Part shown: positions 8,277 through 19,042 of the stretch, one piece after another
Layout of the letters: each line of letters begins with the position of its first letter
How positions within the stretch are numbered: position 1 is the first letter of the stretch
Assembly: GCF_014208105.1 (NCBI RefSeq)
Contig: NZ_JACHMQ010000001.1
Coordinates: forward strand, 1,488,001 to 1,552,000
From: Actinomadura coerulea
GTDB taxonomy: Bacteria; Actinomycetota; Actinomycetes; Streptosporangiales; Streptosporangiaceae
DNA: 64,000 bases
Direction of reading: 5' to 3'
Program-made: the position numbers and the translations under genes
Notes under the pieces: generated by a model
Seen by the model: only the letters and a program-made list of their open reading frames with translations
Told to the model about the DNA's origin: nothing
Database searches by the model: none

Positions 8277-9331
8277 GTCGACAGGCGCAGGCGGCGGGTC
8301 GCCAGCCGCTCGATGCGCGCCTCGTCGATCTCGTGTCCGAGGCCCGGCTGCGTGAGCGGGACGCCGACGACGCCGCCGGACGAGCGCACCGGCGGCGTCA
8401 CGAACACCGGGCCGCCGGCCGGGTCGGACACGTCGCTGGGCAGCGTGCACCCCGGCAGGGCCGCGAGCGCCACCGCCGCGGCCTGCCCGATGCCGAACGC
8501 GCCGGAGCCGCTGCACCACACGTCCCATCCCGCCGCGTAGGCGAGGTCGTGGGCGCTGCGGGCCGCGGTCAGCCCGCCGAGCCGGTCGAGGCGCAGGTGC
8601 AGCGCGCGGCCCGCCTCCAGCGACAGGGCCGCGTCCAGCGTCTCCAGATCGCCCACGTCCGGGGCCACGGCGGTGCCCACCCGCGCCTGGAGCCGGGCGT
8701 GCGCGGCCAGGTCGCCACCGGGGAACGGCCGTTCGATCGCCGCCAGGCCGTAGGAGTCCAGGGCCTCCAGCACCGCCAGGTGCTCCGGCGACTCGGTGTA
8801 GGAGTGGCCCGCGTCGGCGACGAGCGCCAGCGCCGGGTAGGCCTGCCGGATCGCCCGGACGGGCTCGACGTCCCATCCCGGCCGTACGTCCAGCGTGACA
8901 CGGGTGTGGCCCGCTCCAACGGCCTTGTTGACCCGGGCCGTGACCGTGTCGATCGCGGGCTCGGGGGAGATCCGCGCCCCCGTCACGATCGAGGTGCGGG
9001 TGCCGCCGAGCGCGTGCGCGAGCGGCAGCCCCCGCGTCCGGCACCACAGGTCCCAGCAGGCCGTGTCGACGGCCGCCGCGGCCTCGCGCGCGCCGAGGTC
9101 GGCGGCGGCGGACACGTCCTCGGGGCGGTCCCAGTCGAGCCCGATGAGGGCCGGCCCCATGCGCGTCTCGATGTCCGCCCATGCCGCGCCGGGGTCGCCG
9201 GCCCCGTTCCGGACGGCCATCTCGCCCCAGCCGACGGCGTCGCCGCCGGCCAGGCGGACGAGGACGCTCTCCGGCCGCCGCCCGCGCGGCATCGTCACGC
9301 GGAAGGCGTCGCAGCCGTGGATCCGAGGCAC
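8273..9331 (-). CDS. Enolase-superfamily protein (OSBS/NSAR-like) lacking usual catalytic lysines
   Basis: This 352-residue protein aligns by eye with o-succinylbenzoate synthase / N-acylamino acid racemases over the whole barrel. The metal ligands are kept: Asp173 (VADAGHSY), Glu200 (AIERPF) and Asp225 (APDVGD). The first catalytic Lys-X-Lys, normally before PGWD, reads Thr146-Leu-Asp148 (RVTLDVRPGWD). The second catalytic lysine, normally in the strand before RxGGL, is Arg247 (LHLRLDRLGGL). A racemase or OSBS reaction by the standard two-lysine mechanism therefore looks impossible, so this may have altered chemistry or be non-catalytic. The start is GTG 9331, 9 bases after GGAAGG; an open extension to 9397 lacks support. 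It is coupled to the P-loop gene downstream. Confidence 0.75.
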   Translation of the reverse strand: MPRIHGCDAFRVTMPRGRRPESVLVRLAGGDAVGWGEMAVRNGAGDPGAAWADIETRMGPALIGLDWDRPEDVSAAADLGAREAAAAVDTACWDLWCRTRGLPLAHALGGTRTSIVTGARISPEPAIDTVTARVNKAVGAGHTRVTLDVRPGWDVEPVRAIRQAYPALALVADAGHSYTESPEHLAVLEALDSYGLAAIERPFPGGDLAAHARLQARVGTAVAPDVGDLETLDAALSLEAGRALHLRLDRLGGLTAARSAHDLAYAAGWDVWCSGSGAFGIGQAAAVALAALPGCTLPSDVSDPAGGPVFVTPPVRSSGGVVGVPLTQPGLGHEIDEARIERLATRRLRLST

Positions 9332-9457
9332 CGCACCAGCCCTTCCCAGTAGGGGTCGTTCCTCAATGATCCCCCCTCCCCGGAGCAGGGAGGACAAACC
9401 ACGCGGGCCAGGGCCGCCGCGGCGGGACGGACGCCGGCCGCGGGCGTGGCCGCCCCG

Positions 9458-10936
9458 TCAGGGGCAGCTGCTCTCCAGTGACACCGGCTTGGAGCTCGGC
9501 TTGGACGGCTCGCCGCCGTCCTGCCCGTCGGGCGACTCGGTGGGCGAGGCGGTGGGCGAGGCGGTCGGGGTGCCGCTCGGCTTGGCGCTGACCTGGCGCG
9601 GCTCGCTGTTGACGGCGTCGGCCGCCAGGCTGCGGATCTTGTCGAAGTCCGGGTTCCCGGTGTAGATCAGCGGCGGGACGAACTGCAGGCTCCTGATCTG
9701 CGCGCCGTTCTTGACCCGGTTCGACAGCTTCATCAGCGCGGGCAGCAGCTCCTGCGGGATGTCGGTCGACAGCGTCCGCTTGGCCGCCGCGGCGAGCTTG
9801 TCGAAGCTGGTGAGCACGGTCTGCGGGTCGGCCTGCTCGGCGATCGCCCGCATCAGGCACTTCTGCCGGCTCATCCGCACGTAGTCGCTGCTGTTGGTGC
9901 GGGACCGCCCGTACCAGAGGGCCTCCTTGCCCTTCAGCGTGCGGTCCCCGGGCTGCAGGACGCCCCCCTGCAGGCCGTACGGGATCGGCTCGGTGATCTT
10001 GAGCTTGACGCCGCCCATGGCGTCGACGATGTCGGCGAAGCCGAACATGTCGACGAGGATGTAGTAGTCCACGCGCAGGCCGAGGACTCCGGCGACGGTG
10101 GCCTTCAGGAGTTCGGGGCCGCGGCGCTTCTTGGCGACGCCGGGCACCACGTCGGGGTGGTTCTCGGCGTACTCGTAGACCTCGTTGAGCAGGCCCGGGT
10201 TCTGCGGTCCGTCGCCGGTGAAGCCGTAGGGGAACCGGTCGCGGGCCGGGCCGGGAGGCATCGGGAACCGCTCCAGGTTCCGCGGCAGGCTCAGCAGCAC
10301 CGTGTCGCCCGTCTTGGTGTCGACGCTGGCGAGCGTCACGCTGTCGGTGCGCACGCCGGTGCGGTCGGCGGCGGAGTCGCCGCCGAGCAGCAGGATGTTG
10401 ACGCGCGACTCGCCGTTGAAGGGGTCCTTGGCGTCGACGGGCTTGCCGTTCTCACTGCCGGTGCGGAAGATGCTGGTCAGCGCGTCCCGGTACACGTAGG
10501 TGCTGTGCGCCGACCATGCCACCGGCACCGCGACGGCGAAGCACATCACCGCGACGGCGGCCGCGCCGAGCGTCCGGGCGCCCGCGGCGAGGCGGACCGG
10601 GCGCAGCAGCAGGTAGGAGCGGACGACGACGAGGATCCACAGCACGCCGAGCGCGATGATCGCGGCGGAGGTCCGCTGGAGCACCGCGGGCTGGACGGCG
10701 TAGTGGACGAGGTCGGAGCGGTAGAGCGTGGCGGCGCCCGCGAGGGCGGCGACGATCGCCACGTACAGCGCGAGCAGCAGCCCGCCGGCGACCCGGCGGC
10801 CCGTGACGAAATGCGCGACGCCCCAGACCAGGGCGGACGCGAGCGTCAGCGCCAGCGCGCGGGGAAGGCCCCCGGCTCCGCCGGAGGTACCCGCATCGTC
10901 CCTGTTCCGGGTACGCCCACTCGGCGACCGACCCAT
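9458..10936 (-). CDS. LytR-CpsA-Psr (LCP) family cell-wall polymer ligase
   Basis: LCP proteins attach lipid-linked glycopolymers to peptidoglycan outside the membrane. This 492-residue protein has four hydrophobic segments in its first about 170 residues (for example VLWILVVVRSYLLL), more than the single anchor of most LCP proteins. The LCP domain follows, with NILLLGGDSAADRTGVRTDS and LLSLPRNLERFP. Its C-terminus is a Ser/Pro/Thr-rich tail with imperfect ASPT repeats. ATG 10936 has GGAG five bases upstream and is preferred over the GTG at 10954. It lies 40 bp after a gene for a membrane protein that resembles only its N-terminal four-helix part, so the two probably form an operon. Confidence 0.88.
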   Translation of the reverse strand: MGRSPSGRTRNRDDAGTSGGAGGLPRALALTLASALVWGVAHFVTGRRVAGGLLLALYVAIVAALAGAATLYRSDLVHYAVQPAVLQRTSAAIIALGVLWILVVVRSYLLLRPVRLAAGARTLGAAAVAVMCFAVAVPVAWSAHSTYVYRDALTSIFRTGSENGKPVDAKDPFNGESRVNILLLGGDSAADRTGVRTDSVTLASVDTKTGDTVLLSLPRNLERFPMPPGPARDRFPYGFTGDGPQNPGLLNEVYEYAENHPDVVPGVAKKRRGPELLKATVAGVLGLRVDYYILVDMFGFADIVDAMGGVKLKITEPIPYGLQGGVLQPGDRTLKGKEALWYGRSRTNSSDYVRMSRQKCLMRAIAEQADPQTVLTSFDKLAAAAKRTLSTDIPQELLPALMKLSNRVKNGAQIRSLQFVPPLIYTGNPDFDKIRSLAADAVNSEPRQVSAKPSGTPTASPTASPTESPDGQDGGEPSKPSSKPVSLESSCP

Positions 10937-10976
10937 GTACGCTCCGATTCCCACCCACAGTGAATTAAGCCTCGGC

Positions 10977-11609
10977 TCACATTATGGACGCGTCGAACCG
11001 GGCAAAGGTTGCGTAAGAGTCGATCGCATGCGAGCGGGTGTGGCCTTTGGTGCAGATCGTCAGGATAGTGAATCCGCCGCCGTCCGGGGGCCCGTACGGA
11101 TGATCACGTAGCGGGCAGGGCGCCAGCGCGTGGGCGGCCGACAGCGGCGGGACGATCACCAGCAGGCAGAGGACCGACACCGTGGTGCCGCCCGCGAGCC
11201 GCCACAGCGGCGCCAGCCCGGCCGGGAGCAGCACGGCGTAGGAGTGGACGATCAGACCCGCCCACAGGGCCGCGACGACCACGCAGCCGGCCGCCATCGC
11301 CGCGGGCCACGCGGGCCGCGCCGCCGCCTCCAGCAGGAGCGGGCGCCCGTACCCGGCGGCGAGGGCCGCCGCGGTCAGCGCCAGCGCCTGGACGGTCAGC
11401 AGCGCCGCCCCGAGCCGGACGCGTCCGGACCGCAGGTGCGCGATGCCCGGCAGGGCCGGGGAGACCGCGGCGATCACCAGCGCCTCGGCCAGCTCCCGCA
11501 GCGCCGCCTTCCGCGCCCGGCGGCCCCGTTCGCGGTCCCGGGCCGCCGGACCCGTCGCGCCCTCCGCCGGCGGCCGCGTCCCGGCCCCGGTCGGCCCGCC
11601 GTCGACCAT
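10977..11609 (-). CDS. Membrane protein related to the LCP N-terminal module, without LCP domain
   Basis: The 210-residue protein has a charged start (GRRARKAALRELAEAL) and four hydrophobic segments ending in VSVLCLLVIVPPLSAAHALA. Order and spacing match the membrane part of the adjacent LCP protein: LPGIAHLRSGR parallels VWGVAHFVTGR, and GLIVHSYAVLLP parallels VVVRSYLLLRP. It then ends after about 45 unrelated residues, with no LCP catalytic domain. It could be a truncated duplicate or a stand-alone partner. The ribosome-binding GGGGG is in a small CCCCC-GAA-GGGGG hairpin just before the ATG at 11609, which might limit translation. It precedes the LCP gene by 40 bp on the same strand. Confidence 0.65.
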   Translation of the reverse strand: MVDGGPTGAGTRPPAEGATGPAARDRERGRRARKAALRELAEALVIAAVSPALPGIAHLRSGRVRLGAALLTVQALALTAAALAAGYGRPLLLEAAARPAWPAAMAAGCVVVAALWAGLIVHSYAVLLPAGLAPLWRLAGGTTVSVLCLLVIVPPLSAAHALAPCPLRDHPYGPPDGGGFTILTICTKGHTRSHAIDSYATFARFDASIM

Positions 11610-11747
11610 GCTGCGCCCCCTTCGGGGGACGGAGACCCCTCTCCGTTCCCGACGTAAGAGAGTGCAGGTCAGCGGGCTGAACGGGGGGCGAAGGCGGCGG
11701 CGTGTCGCGAAATGCGGCGACGCCTGGCGCTGTGGAGGAGGCGCGCT

Positions 11748-13901
<2,154 letters not shown>

Positions 13902-14816
13902 GTGCTGGATGCGGTCGACGCCGTGCTCGTCCGCGAGCTCCAGCGGGATGGCAGGGCGACGTTCCAGGCGCTGGCCGATCGCGTCGGGCTTTCCCGCACG
14001 GCTGTGCGGGCACGGGTGCAGCACCTTCTCGAAACCCAGGTCGTCCGCGTCGTCGGCATCGTGCACGCCGCCGTCGTCGGCGCGGAGGCGATCGGGCACG
14101 TCTCGGTCACCGTGGCCGGTTCGGCGAGGGAGGTGGCCGAGACCGTCGCCGAACGCGCCGCGGTCAGCTTCACCGCGCTGACCGCGGGCCCGTACGACCT
14201 GGTCGCCCAGGTGCGCACCCGCGACGACGCCGCGCTCGCGGCCGAGGTGGACCACATCAGGTCCGTCGCCGGCGTCCGCGCGGCCGAGGTGTTCCGGTCG
14301 GTGTCCACCGTGCGCGACACGCACGCGGTGGTGCGCGAGCTCGGCGAGGTCACCCTCGACGACATCGACTGGCGGCTGCTGCACGAGCTGCAGCGCGACG
14401 GCCGCGCCCCCTACACCCGGCTCGCGCACGTCATCGGCCTCTCGCAGGCCGCCACCCGGGCCCGGGTGGTCAGGCTCATGCGCACGGGCGTCATCCAGGT
14501 GACCGGGCTCGCCGACCCCCTGGCGCTCGGCGCCGCGGAGCTCGGCGGGTTCGGGCTGGTGGTGACGGGCGGGCTGCGCAAGGTCGCCGACGCGGTCGCC
14601 GCCCAGGACGGCGTCCGCTACCTGGCGACCGGCTTCGGCCGCTACGACATCGTCGGGCAGGTCGAGGCGGCCTCCCGCGCCGAGCTGGTGGCCGTGTTCG
14701 ACGCCATCCGGTCGGTGTCCGGGGTGACGGTACGGGAGTCCTGGCACCACCTCGACGTGGTGAAGGAGTCCTACGCCGTCCAACTGCCCGAGCAGCCCCT
14801 CAACGGGGCGGTCTGA
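13902..14816 (+). CDS. Lrp/AsnC-family regulator with two tandem HTH-ligand modules
   Basis: This 304-residue protein is twice the length of a normal Lrp. The first HTH is LDAVDAVLVRELQRDGRATF with a following LSRTAVRARVQHL; the second is DIDWRLLHELQRDGRAPYTR with LSQAATRARVVRL at about residues 155-195. Each HTH is followed by an alpha/beta ligand-sensing domain (for example AGPYDLVAQVRTRD and FGRYDIVGQVEAASR). Such fused Lrp proteins occur in actinobacteria and often control amino acid or transport genes. The GTG at 13902 is chosen because GAGGAGGAG lies 4-7 bases upstream; an ATG at 13884 would put that site inside the gene. A hairpin terminator follows. Confidence 0.85.
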   Translation: MLDAVDAVLVRELQRDGRATFQALADRVGLSRTAVRARVQHLLETQVVRVVGIVHAAVVGAEAIGHVSVTVAGSAREVAETVAERAAVSFTALTAGPYDLVAQVRTRDDAALAAEVDHIRSVAGVRAAEVFRSVSTVRDTHAVVRELGEVTLDDIDWRLLHELQRDGRAPYTRLAHVIGLSQAATRARVVRLMRTGVIQVTGLADPLALGAAELGGFGLVVTGGLRKVADAVAAQDGVRYLATGFGRYDIVGQVEAASRAELVAVFDAIRSVSGVTVRESWHHLDVVKESYAVQLPEQPLNGAV

Positions 14817-14828
14817 ACGCGGCTCGCT

Positions 14829-14857
14829 CCCCGGCCACGGCACGACCGTGGCCGGGG
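14829..14857. terminator. Bidirectional hairpin terminator
   Basis: A perfect 12-bp GC stem (CCCCGGCCACGG and its complement) with loop CACGA lies between the convergent Lrp and antiporter stops, 12 bp from each. It has no T-run. Confidence 0.6.
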
Positions 14858-14868
14858 CGCGGCGCCCG

Positions 14869-16464
14869 CTAGTCGCGGCTGAGGGCGACCTCTTCCAGGT
14901 CCAGCTCGTGCATGACGCGGGCCAGGACCTCGTCGTCGATGCGGCGCTCGTCCCGCATCCGCACGAACACCCGGCGCTCGGCCATCAGCATCTCCCGCCG
15001 CAGGCGCCGGTACGTCGCCGTCGGCACCTCCTCGCCCTCCGGGCCCGTCCCGCCTCCGAGCCGCTCCCAGGCGCGCAGCTGCCGGTGCTCGGCGAGCTGC
15101 CGGAGCCGCTCCACCACCGACGCGTCGAGCCGCTCCTCGGCGTTCAGCTCCTCCAGCCGCTCCAGCGCGGCCTGCGCGGCGGCGTGCTGCGCGCCCGCCA
15201 GAGCGACGGTGTCGGCGTAGCGCTCCTGGTCCCCGCCGATGCCGAGCGCGCGGATCAGAGCCGGGAACGTCAGCCCCTGCACCAGCAGCGTCCCGAGCAC
15301 GGTGGTGAACGTCAGGAACAGGATCAGGTCGCGCCCCGGGAACGGCCTGTCGCCCGAGGCGACGAACGGGACCGCGAACGCGGCCGCGAGCGAGACCACC
15401 CCGCGCATCCCGGCCCACGACACCACGACCAGCCCGCGCCAGCCGACGTTCGGCAGCGCCCGCTCCCGCCGCGACAGCAGCCGCGGAACCTGCGAGGCGG
15501 GGAACACCCACACGAACCGGGCCGCGACCGTGACGGCGAACACGGCGGTCGACCACCAGGCCAGCTCCTGCCAGCTCCGTCCCGACATCTCGTGCACGAT
15601 CGGGGGCAGCTGGAGGCCGATGAGCAGGAAGACCACCGACTCCAGGAGGAAGACCATGACCTTCCAGAAGGAGTGCCCGATCAGACGGGTCACCGCCGCA
15701 GACTCGGTCTCCCGGTTCCCCAGGTACAGGCCGCTGACCACCACGGCGATCACCCCGGAGGCGTGCACGCTCTCGGCGATGAGGTAGGCGGCGAACGGTG
15801 CCACCAGCGCGACGCCGTTCTCCACCAGGGGGTCGTTCAGCCGGGTCCGCAGCCAGTGCAGCGGCGGTCCGAGCAGCAGCCCGACCGCCGCGCCCACGAC
15901 GGCGGCGAACAGGAAGCGGCCCACGCCGTCCAGGAGGGTGAACCCGGCGCCCGTCGCCGCGATCAGCGCCACCCGGAACGCGGTCAGCGCGGTCGCGTCG
16001 TTGAACAGGCTCTCCCCGACCAGGACCGTCACCGTGCGGCGCGGCAGGCCGAGGCGCTGCGCGATGCTCACCGCCGCCACCGCGTCGGGCGGCGCCACGA
16101 TCGCGCCGAGCACGAACGCCGCCGCCAGCGGCAGGTCGGGGACGATCAGGTGCGCCACGTATCCGACGGCGAACGTCGTGAACAGCACCAGCCCCACCGA
16201 CAGCAGGCCGATGGACCAGCCGTTCTGCCGGAGGTTGGTGAACGAGCTGTTCCACGCCGCGGAGAACAGCAGCGGCGGCAGGAACACGAACAGCACGAAC
16301 TCGGGTTCGAGCTCGAACTCCGGTACCCCCGGGACGAAGGAGAAGGCGAGCCCCGCGATCACCAGGACCAGCGGTGCCGACAGGCCGAGGCGCCGCGCCG
16401 CCGCGGCCACCATCAGGGCGCCGACCGGTACGGCCAGCAGCCAGAGTGCGTGCGTCGTTCCCAC
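14869..16464 (-). CDS. CPA1-family Na+/H+ antiporter
   Basis: The 531-residue protein has about 12 hydrophobic segments over its first 400 residues and a charged cytoplasmic tail of about 130 residues. It exchanges Na+ or K+ for protons across the membrane. Family motifs are FVFLPPLLFSAAWNSSF near residue 60, GAIVAPPDAVAAVSIAQRLG near 125, GESLFNDATALTAF near 155, which holds the ND pair of the ion site, and SWAGMRGVVSLAAAFA near 350. The tail is Leu/Glu/Arg-rich (RRLRREMLMAERRVFVRMRD) and probably regulatory. The start is a GTG without a strong ribosome site. A second antiporter of the same family lies at 21407. Confidence 0.9.
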   Translation of the reverse strand: MGTTHALWLLAVPVGALMVAAAARRLGLSAPLVLVIAGLAFSFVPGVPEFELEPEFVLFVFLPPLLFSAAWNSSFTNLRQNGWSIGLLSVGLVLFTTFAVGYVAHLIVPDLPLAAAFVLGAIVAPPDAVAAVSIAQRLGLPRRTVTVLVGESLFNDATALTAFRVALIAATGAGFTLLDGVGRFLFAAVVGAAVGLLLGPPLHWLRTRLNDPLVENGVALVAPFAAYLIAESVHASGVIAVVVSGLYLGNRETESAAVTRLIGHSFWKVMVFLLESVVFLLIGLQLPPIVHEMSGRSWQELAWWSTAVFAVTVAARFVWVFPASQVPRLLSRRERALPNVGWRGLVVVSWAGMRGVVSLAAAFAVPFVASGDRPFPGRDLILFLTFTTVLGTLLVQGLTFPALIRALGIGGDQERYADTVALAGAQHAAAQAALERLEELNAEERLDASVVERLRQLAEHRQLRAWERLGGGTGPEGEEVPTATYRRLRREMLMAERRVFVRMRDERRIDDEVLARVMHELDLEEVALSRD

Positions 16465-16522
16465 CGCCGAATCATGGCATGACCGGGCAGGACGGGCGTC
16501 GCGCGGCCGGTCCGGGGCGCGG

Positions 16523-17404
16523 TCAGCGGGGGTGGTCGTCGCGGGGCGGCGCCTGCTTGGCGAAGGTCAGGAAGTCGCGGGCGGCGGGCGGCAGCCGGCG
16601 GTGCGCGTGCACGAGGCCGATCATGCGGGTGAGCGGCGGCATGAACGAGCGGACCGTCACCCCTTCGGTGTCGTCGATCTGGTTGCGGTACCAGAGTAAG
16701 GAGCCCCGTCCGGCGCGGACCCAGCCGAGCCAGGCGCCGCGCTCGTCGGACTCCACCGCGGCGACCGGCCGCGCGCCGATCCGCCGCAGCATCGTGTCGA
16801 TCTCCGCGCGCCGGGCGCCGCCGCGGGCGGGCAGCACGAGCCGCATCCCGTCCAGCGCGGCGGGCGGCACCGGTTCGCGGACCTTCAGCGCGGGCGGGGA
16901 GATCAGCACCACCTCGCGCTGCTCGAACGGGTGCGCGGTCATGTCGCCGGGGACGGGGAGGTCGGTCAGCGCCAGGTCGGCGCGGCCCGCGCGCAGCACC
17001 GCGGCGATCTGCTCGCGGGCCGCGCAGCGCACCACCCGGACCCGCACGGTGGGCTGGTCGCGCGCGAAGCGGGGGATGAGCCCACCGGTCAGCTCCGGCT
17101 CCAGCGACGCGGTGACCGCGATGCGCAGCTCCGCGCCGCGCCCGTCGGCGCGCGTGACCGCCAGCCCCTCGATGGCGTCGACGGCGTCCAGGGCGACCCT
17201 GGCCTGCCGGACGACCTGCTCCCCGGCGGGGGTGAGGACGACCCCCCGGCCGGACCGCGCGAACAGCTCCAGGCCGAGCTCGCGCTCCAGTTCGCGCACG
17301 GCCCGCGAAAGCGCGGGCTGGGCCACGTAGAGGGCTTGTGCCGCCGACGTCATCGTGCCATGGTCGGCGGTCGCCACGACATAGCGCAGCTGCCGCAGAT
17401 TCAT
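16523..17404 (-). CDS. LysR-family transcriptional regulator
   Basis: The 293-residue protein begins MNLRQLRYVVATADHGTMTS, then has the HTH AAQALYVAQPALSRAVRELE and an LTTR effector domain of normal length (about 90-290). The target is unknown. It lies downstream of and divergent from nothing obvious: the DHA2 exporter upstream is on the same strand, 81 bp away. The antiporter that follows is on the same strand after a 58-bp gap. I chose ATG 17404 because it gives the conserved start, although an open extension to 17422 exists. Confidence 0.85.
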   Translation of the reverse strand: MNLRQLRYVVATADHGTMTSAAQALYVAQPALSRAVRELERELGLELFARSGRGVVLTPAGEQVVRQARVALDAVDAIEGLAVTRADGRGAELRIAVTASLEPELTGGLIPRFARDQPTVRVRVVRCAAREQIAAVLRAGRADLALTDLPVPGDMTAHPFEQREVVLISPPALKVREPVPPAALDGMRLVLPARGGARRAEIDTMLRRIGARPVAAVESDERGAWLGWVRAGRGSLLWYRNQIDDTEGVTVRSFMPPLTRMIGLVHAHRRLPPAARDFLTFAKQAPPRDDHPR

Positions 17405-17485
17405 GCACCGACCGTATGCCAACGAACCGCTCCGGTCCTGGACATAGCCGGATTAGGACCGGGAATCAGCGGACCGGTCCGGCGG

Positions 17486-19042
17486 TCAGGCTCCGGACTC
17501 GCCCGGAGCCCTCCCGGCGCGCTCGGCCGGAACGGTCTCCGGCTCGGGCTGCAACTGCGGCGCGCCCACCCCGCACTGGCGCCGGCACTCCGGCTCGACC
17601 GCCGCCCCGGACGGCGTCCGCAGCGCGTCGTCGCCGACGGTGAGGAAGGACAGCACGGCCCCCGCCGCCAGGAGCGCGGCACATGTGATCATCGCGAGCC
17701 GGAACCCGTGCGAGAAGTCCGCGGGGTTGTTGAACGCGTCGCCCGTCAGCCCCGCCAGCGGCGGGATCGCCGCCACCGCCAGCAGCCCGGCGGCCCGCGC
17801 CACCGCGTTGTTGACGCCGCTGGCCACCCCCGCGTGGCGGACGTCGGCGGTGGCCAGGACCGTGGCGGTCAGCGGCGCGACCACCGCCGCCAGCCCCAGC
17901 CCGAACACCACCACGGCCGGCAGGACGTCCCGGACGTAGGAGGCGTCCGCACCGATCCGGCCCACCAGGAGCATGCCGAGGGCCGCCACGAGCAGGCCCA
18001 CGGTCATCGGCAGCCGAGGGCCGATCTTCTGCGCGAGCGCGCCCGCCCGGGCCGAGAGCAGCAGCATCAGCACGGTGACCGGCAGCAGCGCCGTCCCGGC
18101 CGCGATGGGCGAGAACCCGGTGACGACCTGGAGGTTCAGGACGAACAGGAAGAACATCACGCCCATCCCGCCGTACATGATGAACGTGACGACGTTGACG
18201 GCCGAGAACTGCCGCGAGGAGAACACGTCCAGCGGCAGCATCGGCTGCGGCGCCTCCCGGCCGGCCCGCCTGCGCGGCCGCCCGCGCAGGCGTTCGAGCA
18301 GCACGAACGCGACGGCAGCCGCCAGGCCCCCGATCGCGGCGGCGGCGATGACGGGCGCGGGTGCGCCCCCGCCCGGCGCCTCGGTCAGCGCGTACGTCGT
18401 CCCCGCCAGGGCCAGCGCCGCGAGGGCCGCGCCGGACACGTCGAAGCGTCCGTGGGCCTGCGGGTCGACGCTCTCCGGGACGTGCCGGACCGCGACCAGC
18501 ACCACGACGGCGGCGAGCGGCACGTTCAGCAGGAACACCCACCGCCATCCGGCCGCCTCCACCAGCCAGCCGCCCACGAACGGGCCGATCGCGCCGGCGA
18601 CGCCGCCGAGGCCCGACCAGGCGCCGACGGCGCGGGGGCGGTCGTCGGCCGCGAACGACGCCTGGATGATCGCCAGCGAGCCCGGGGTGAGCAGCGCCCC
18701 GCCCACGCCCTGCAGCGCCCGCGCCATGACCAGCGTCTCGACGTTCGGCGCCGCGCCGCACAGCACCGAGGCGACCGCGAACCACACCACGCCGACGAGG
18801 AAGATCCGGCGGCGCCCGAACCGGTCCCCGAGGGAGCCGCCCAGAAGGATGAACCCCGCGAGCGTCAGCGTGTAGGCGTTCACCGTCCACTGCAGGTCGG
18901 CCATGTCGGCGTTCAGGTCGCGGGCCAGCCTGGGCAGCGCCACGTTCACGACGGTGGAGTCGAGGAACGCCACGCTCGACCCGAGCACCGTCGCCAGCAG
19001 GATCCAGCGCCCTGGGCCGGTGCCCAGCCGGACGTCCGGCAT
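17486..19042 (-). CDS. MFS exporter, DHA2 (EmrB/QacA) family
   Basis: This 518-residue integral membrane protein has about 14 predicted helices, as usual for the DHA2 family of proton-driven drug exporters. Typical motifs are FLDSTVVNVALPRLARDL in helix 1, LGDRFGRRRIFLVGV (motif A) and a helix 5 motif with GALLTPGSLAIIQ. The ATG at 19042 shares one base with the stop of the upstream UBP zinc-finger gene (TGATG), so the pair is translationally coupled. A run of about 20 charged residues ends the protein. The substrate cannot be predicted. Confidence 0.88.
   Translation of the reverse strand: MPDVRLGTGPGRWILLATVLGSSVAFLDSTVVNVALPRLARDLNADMADLQWTVNAYTLTLAGFILLGGSLGDRFGRRRIFLVGVVWFAVASVLCGAAPNVETLVMARALQGVGGALLTPGSLAIIQASFAADDRPRAVGAWSGLGGVAGAIGPFVGGWLVEAAGWRWVFLLNVPLAAVVVLVAVRHVPESVDPQAHGRFDVSGAALAALALAGTTYALTEAPGGGAPAPVIAAAAIGGLAAAVAFVLLERLRGRPRRRAGREAPQPMLPLDVFSSRQFSAVNVVTFIMYGGMGVMFFLFVLNLQVVTGFSPIAAGTALLPVTVLMLLLSARAGALAQKIGPRLPMTVGLLVAALGMLLVGRIGADASYVRDVLPAVVVFGLGLAAVVAPLTATVLATADVRHAGVASGVNNAVARAAGLLAVAAIPPLAGLTGDAFNNPADFSHGFRLAMITCAALLAAGAVLSFLTVGDDALRTPSGAAVEPECRRQCGVGAPQLQPEPETVPAERAGRAPGESGA

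Noticed and set aside
9540..9580. Tandem 12-bp repeats in the LCP gene as a possible variable repeat
   Set aside because: They encode only three imperfect Thr/Ser/Pro units of the C-terminal tail and are ordinary low-complexity coding sequence.
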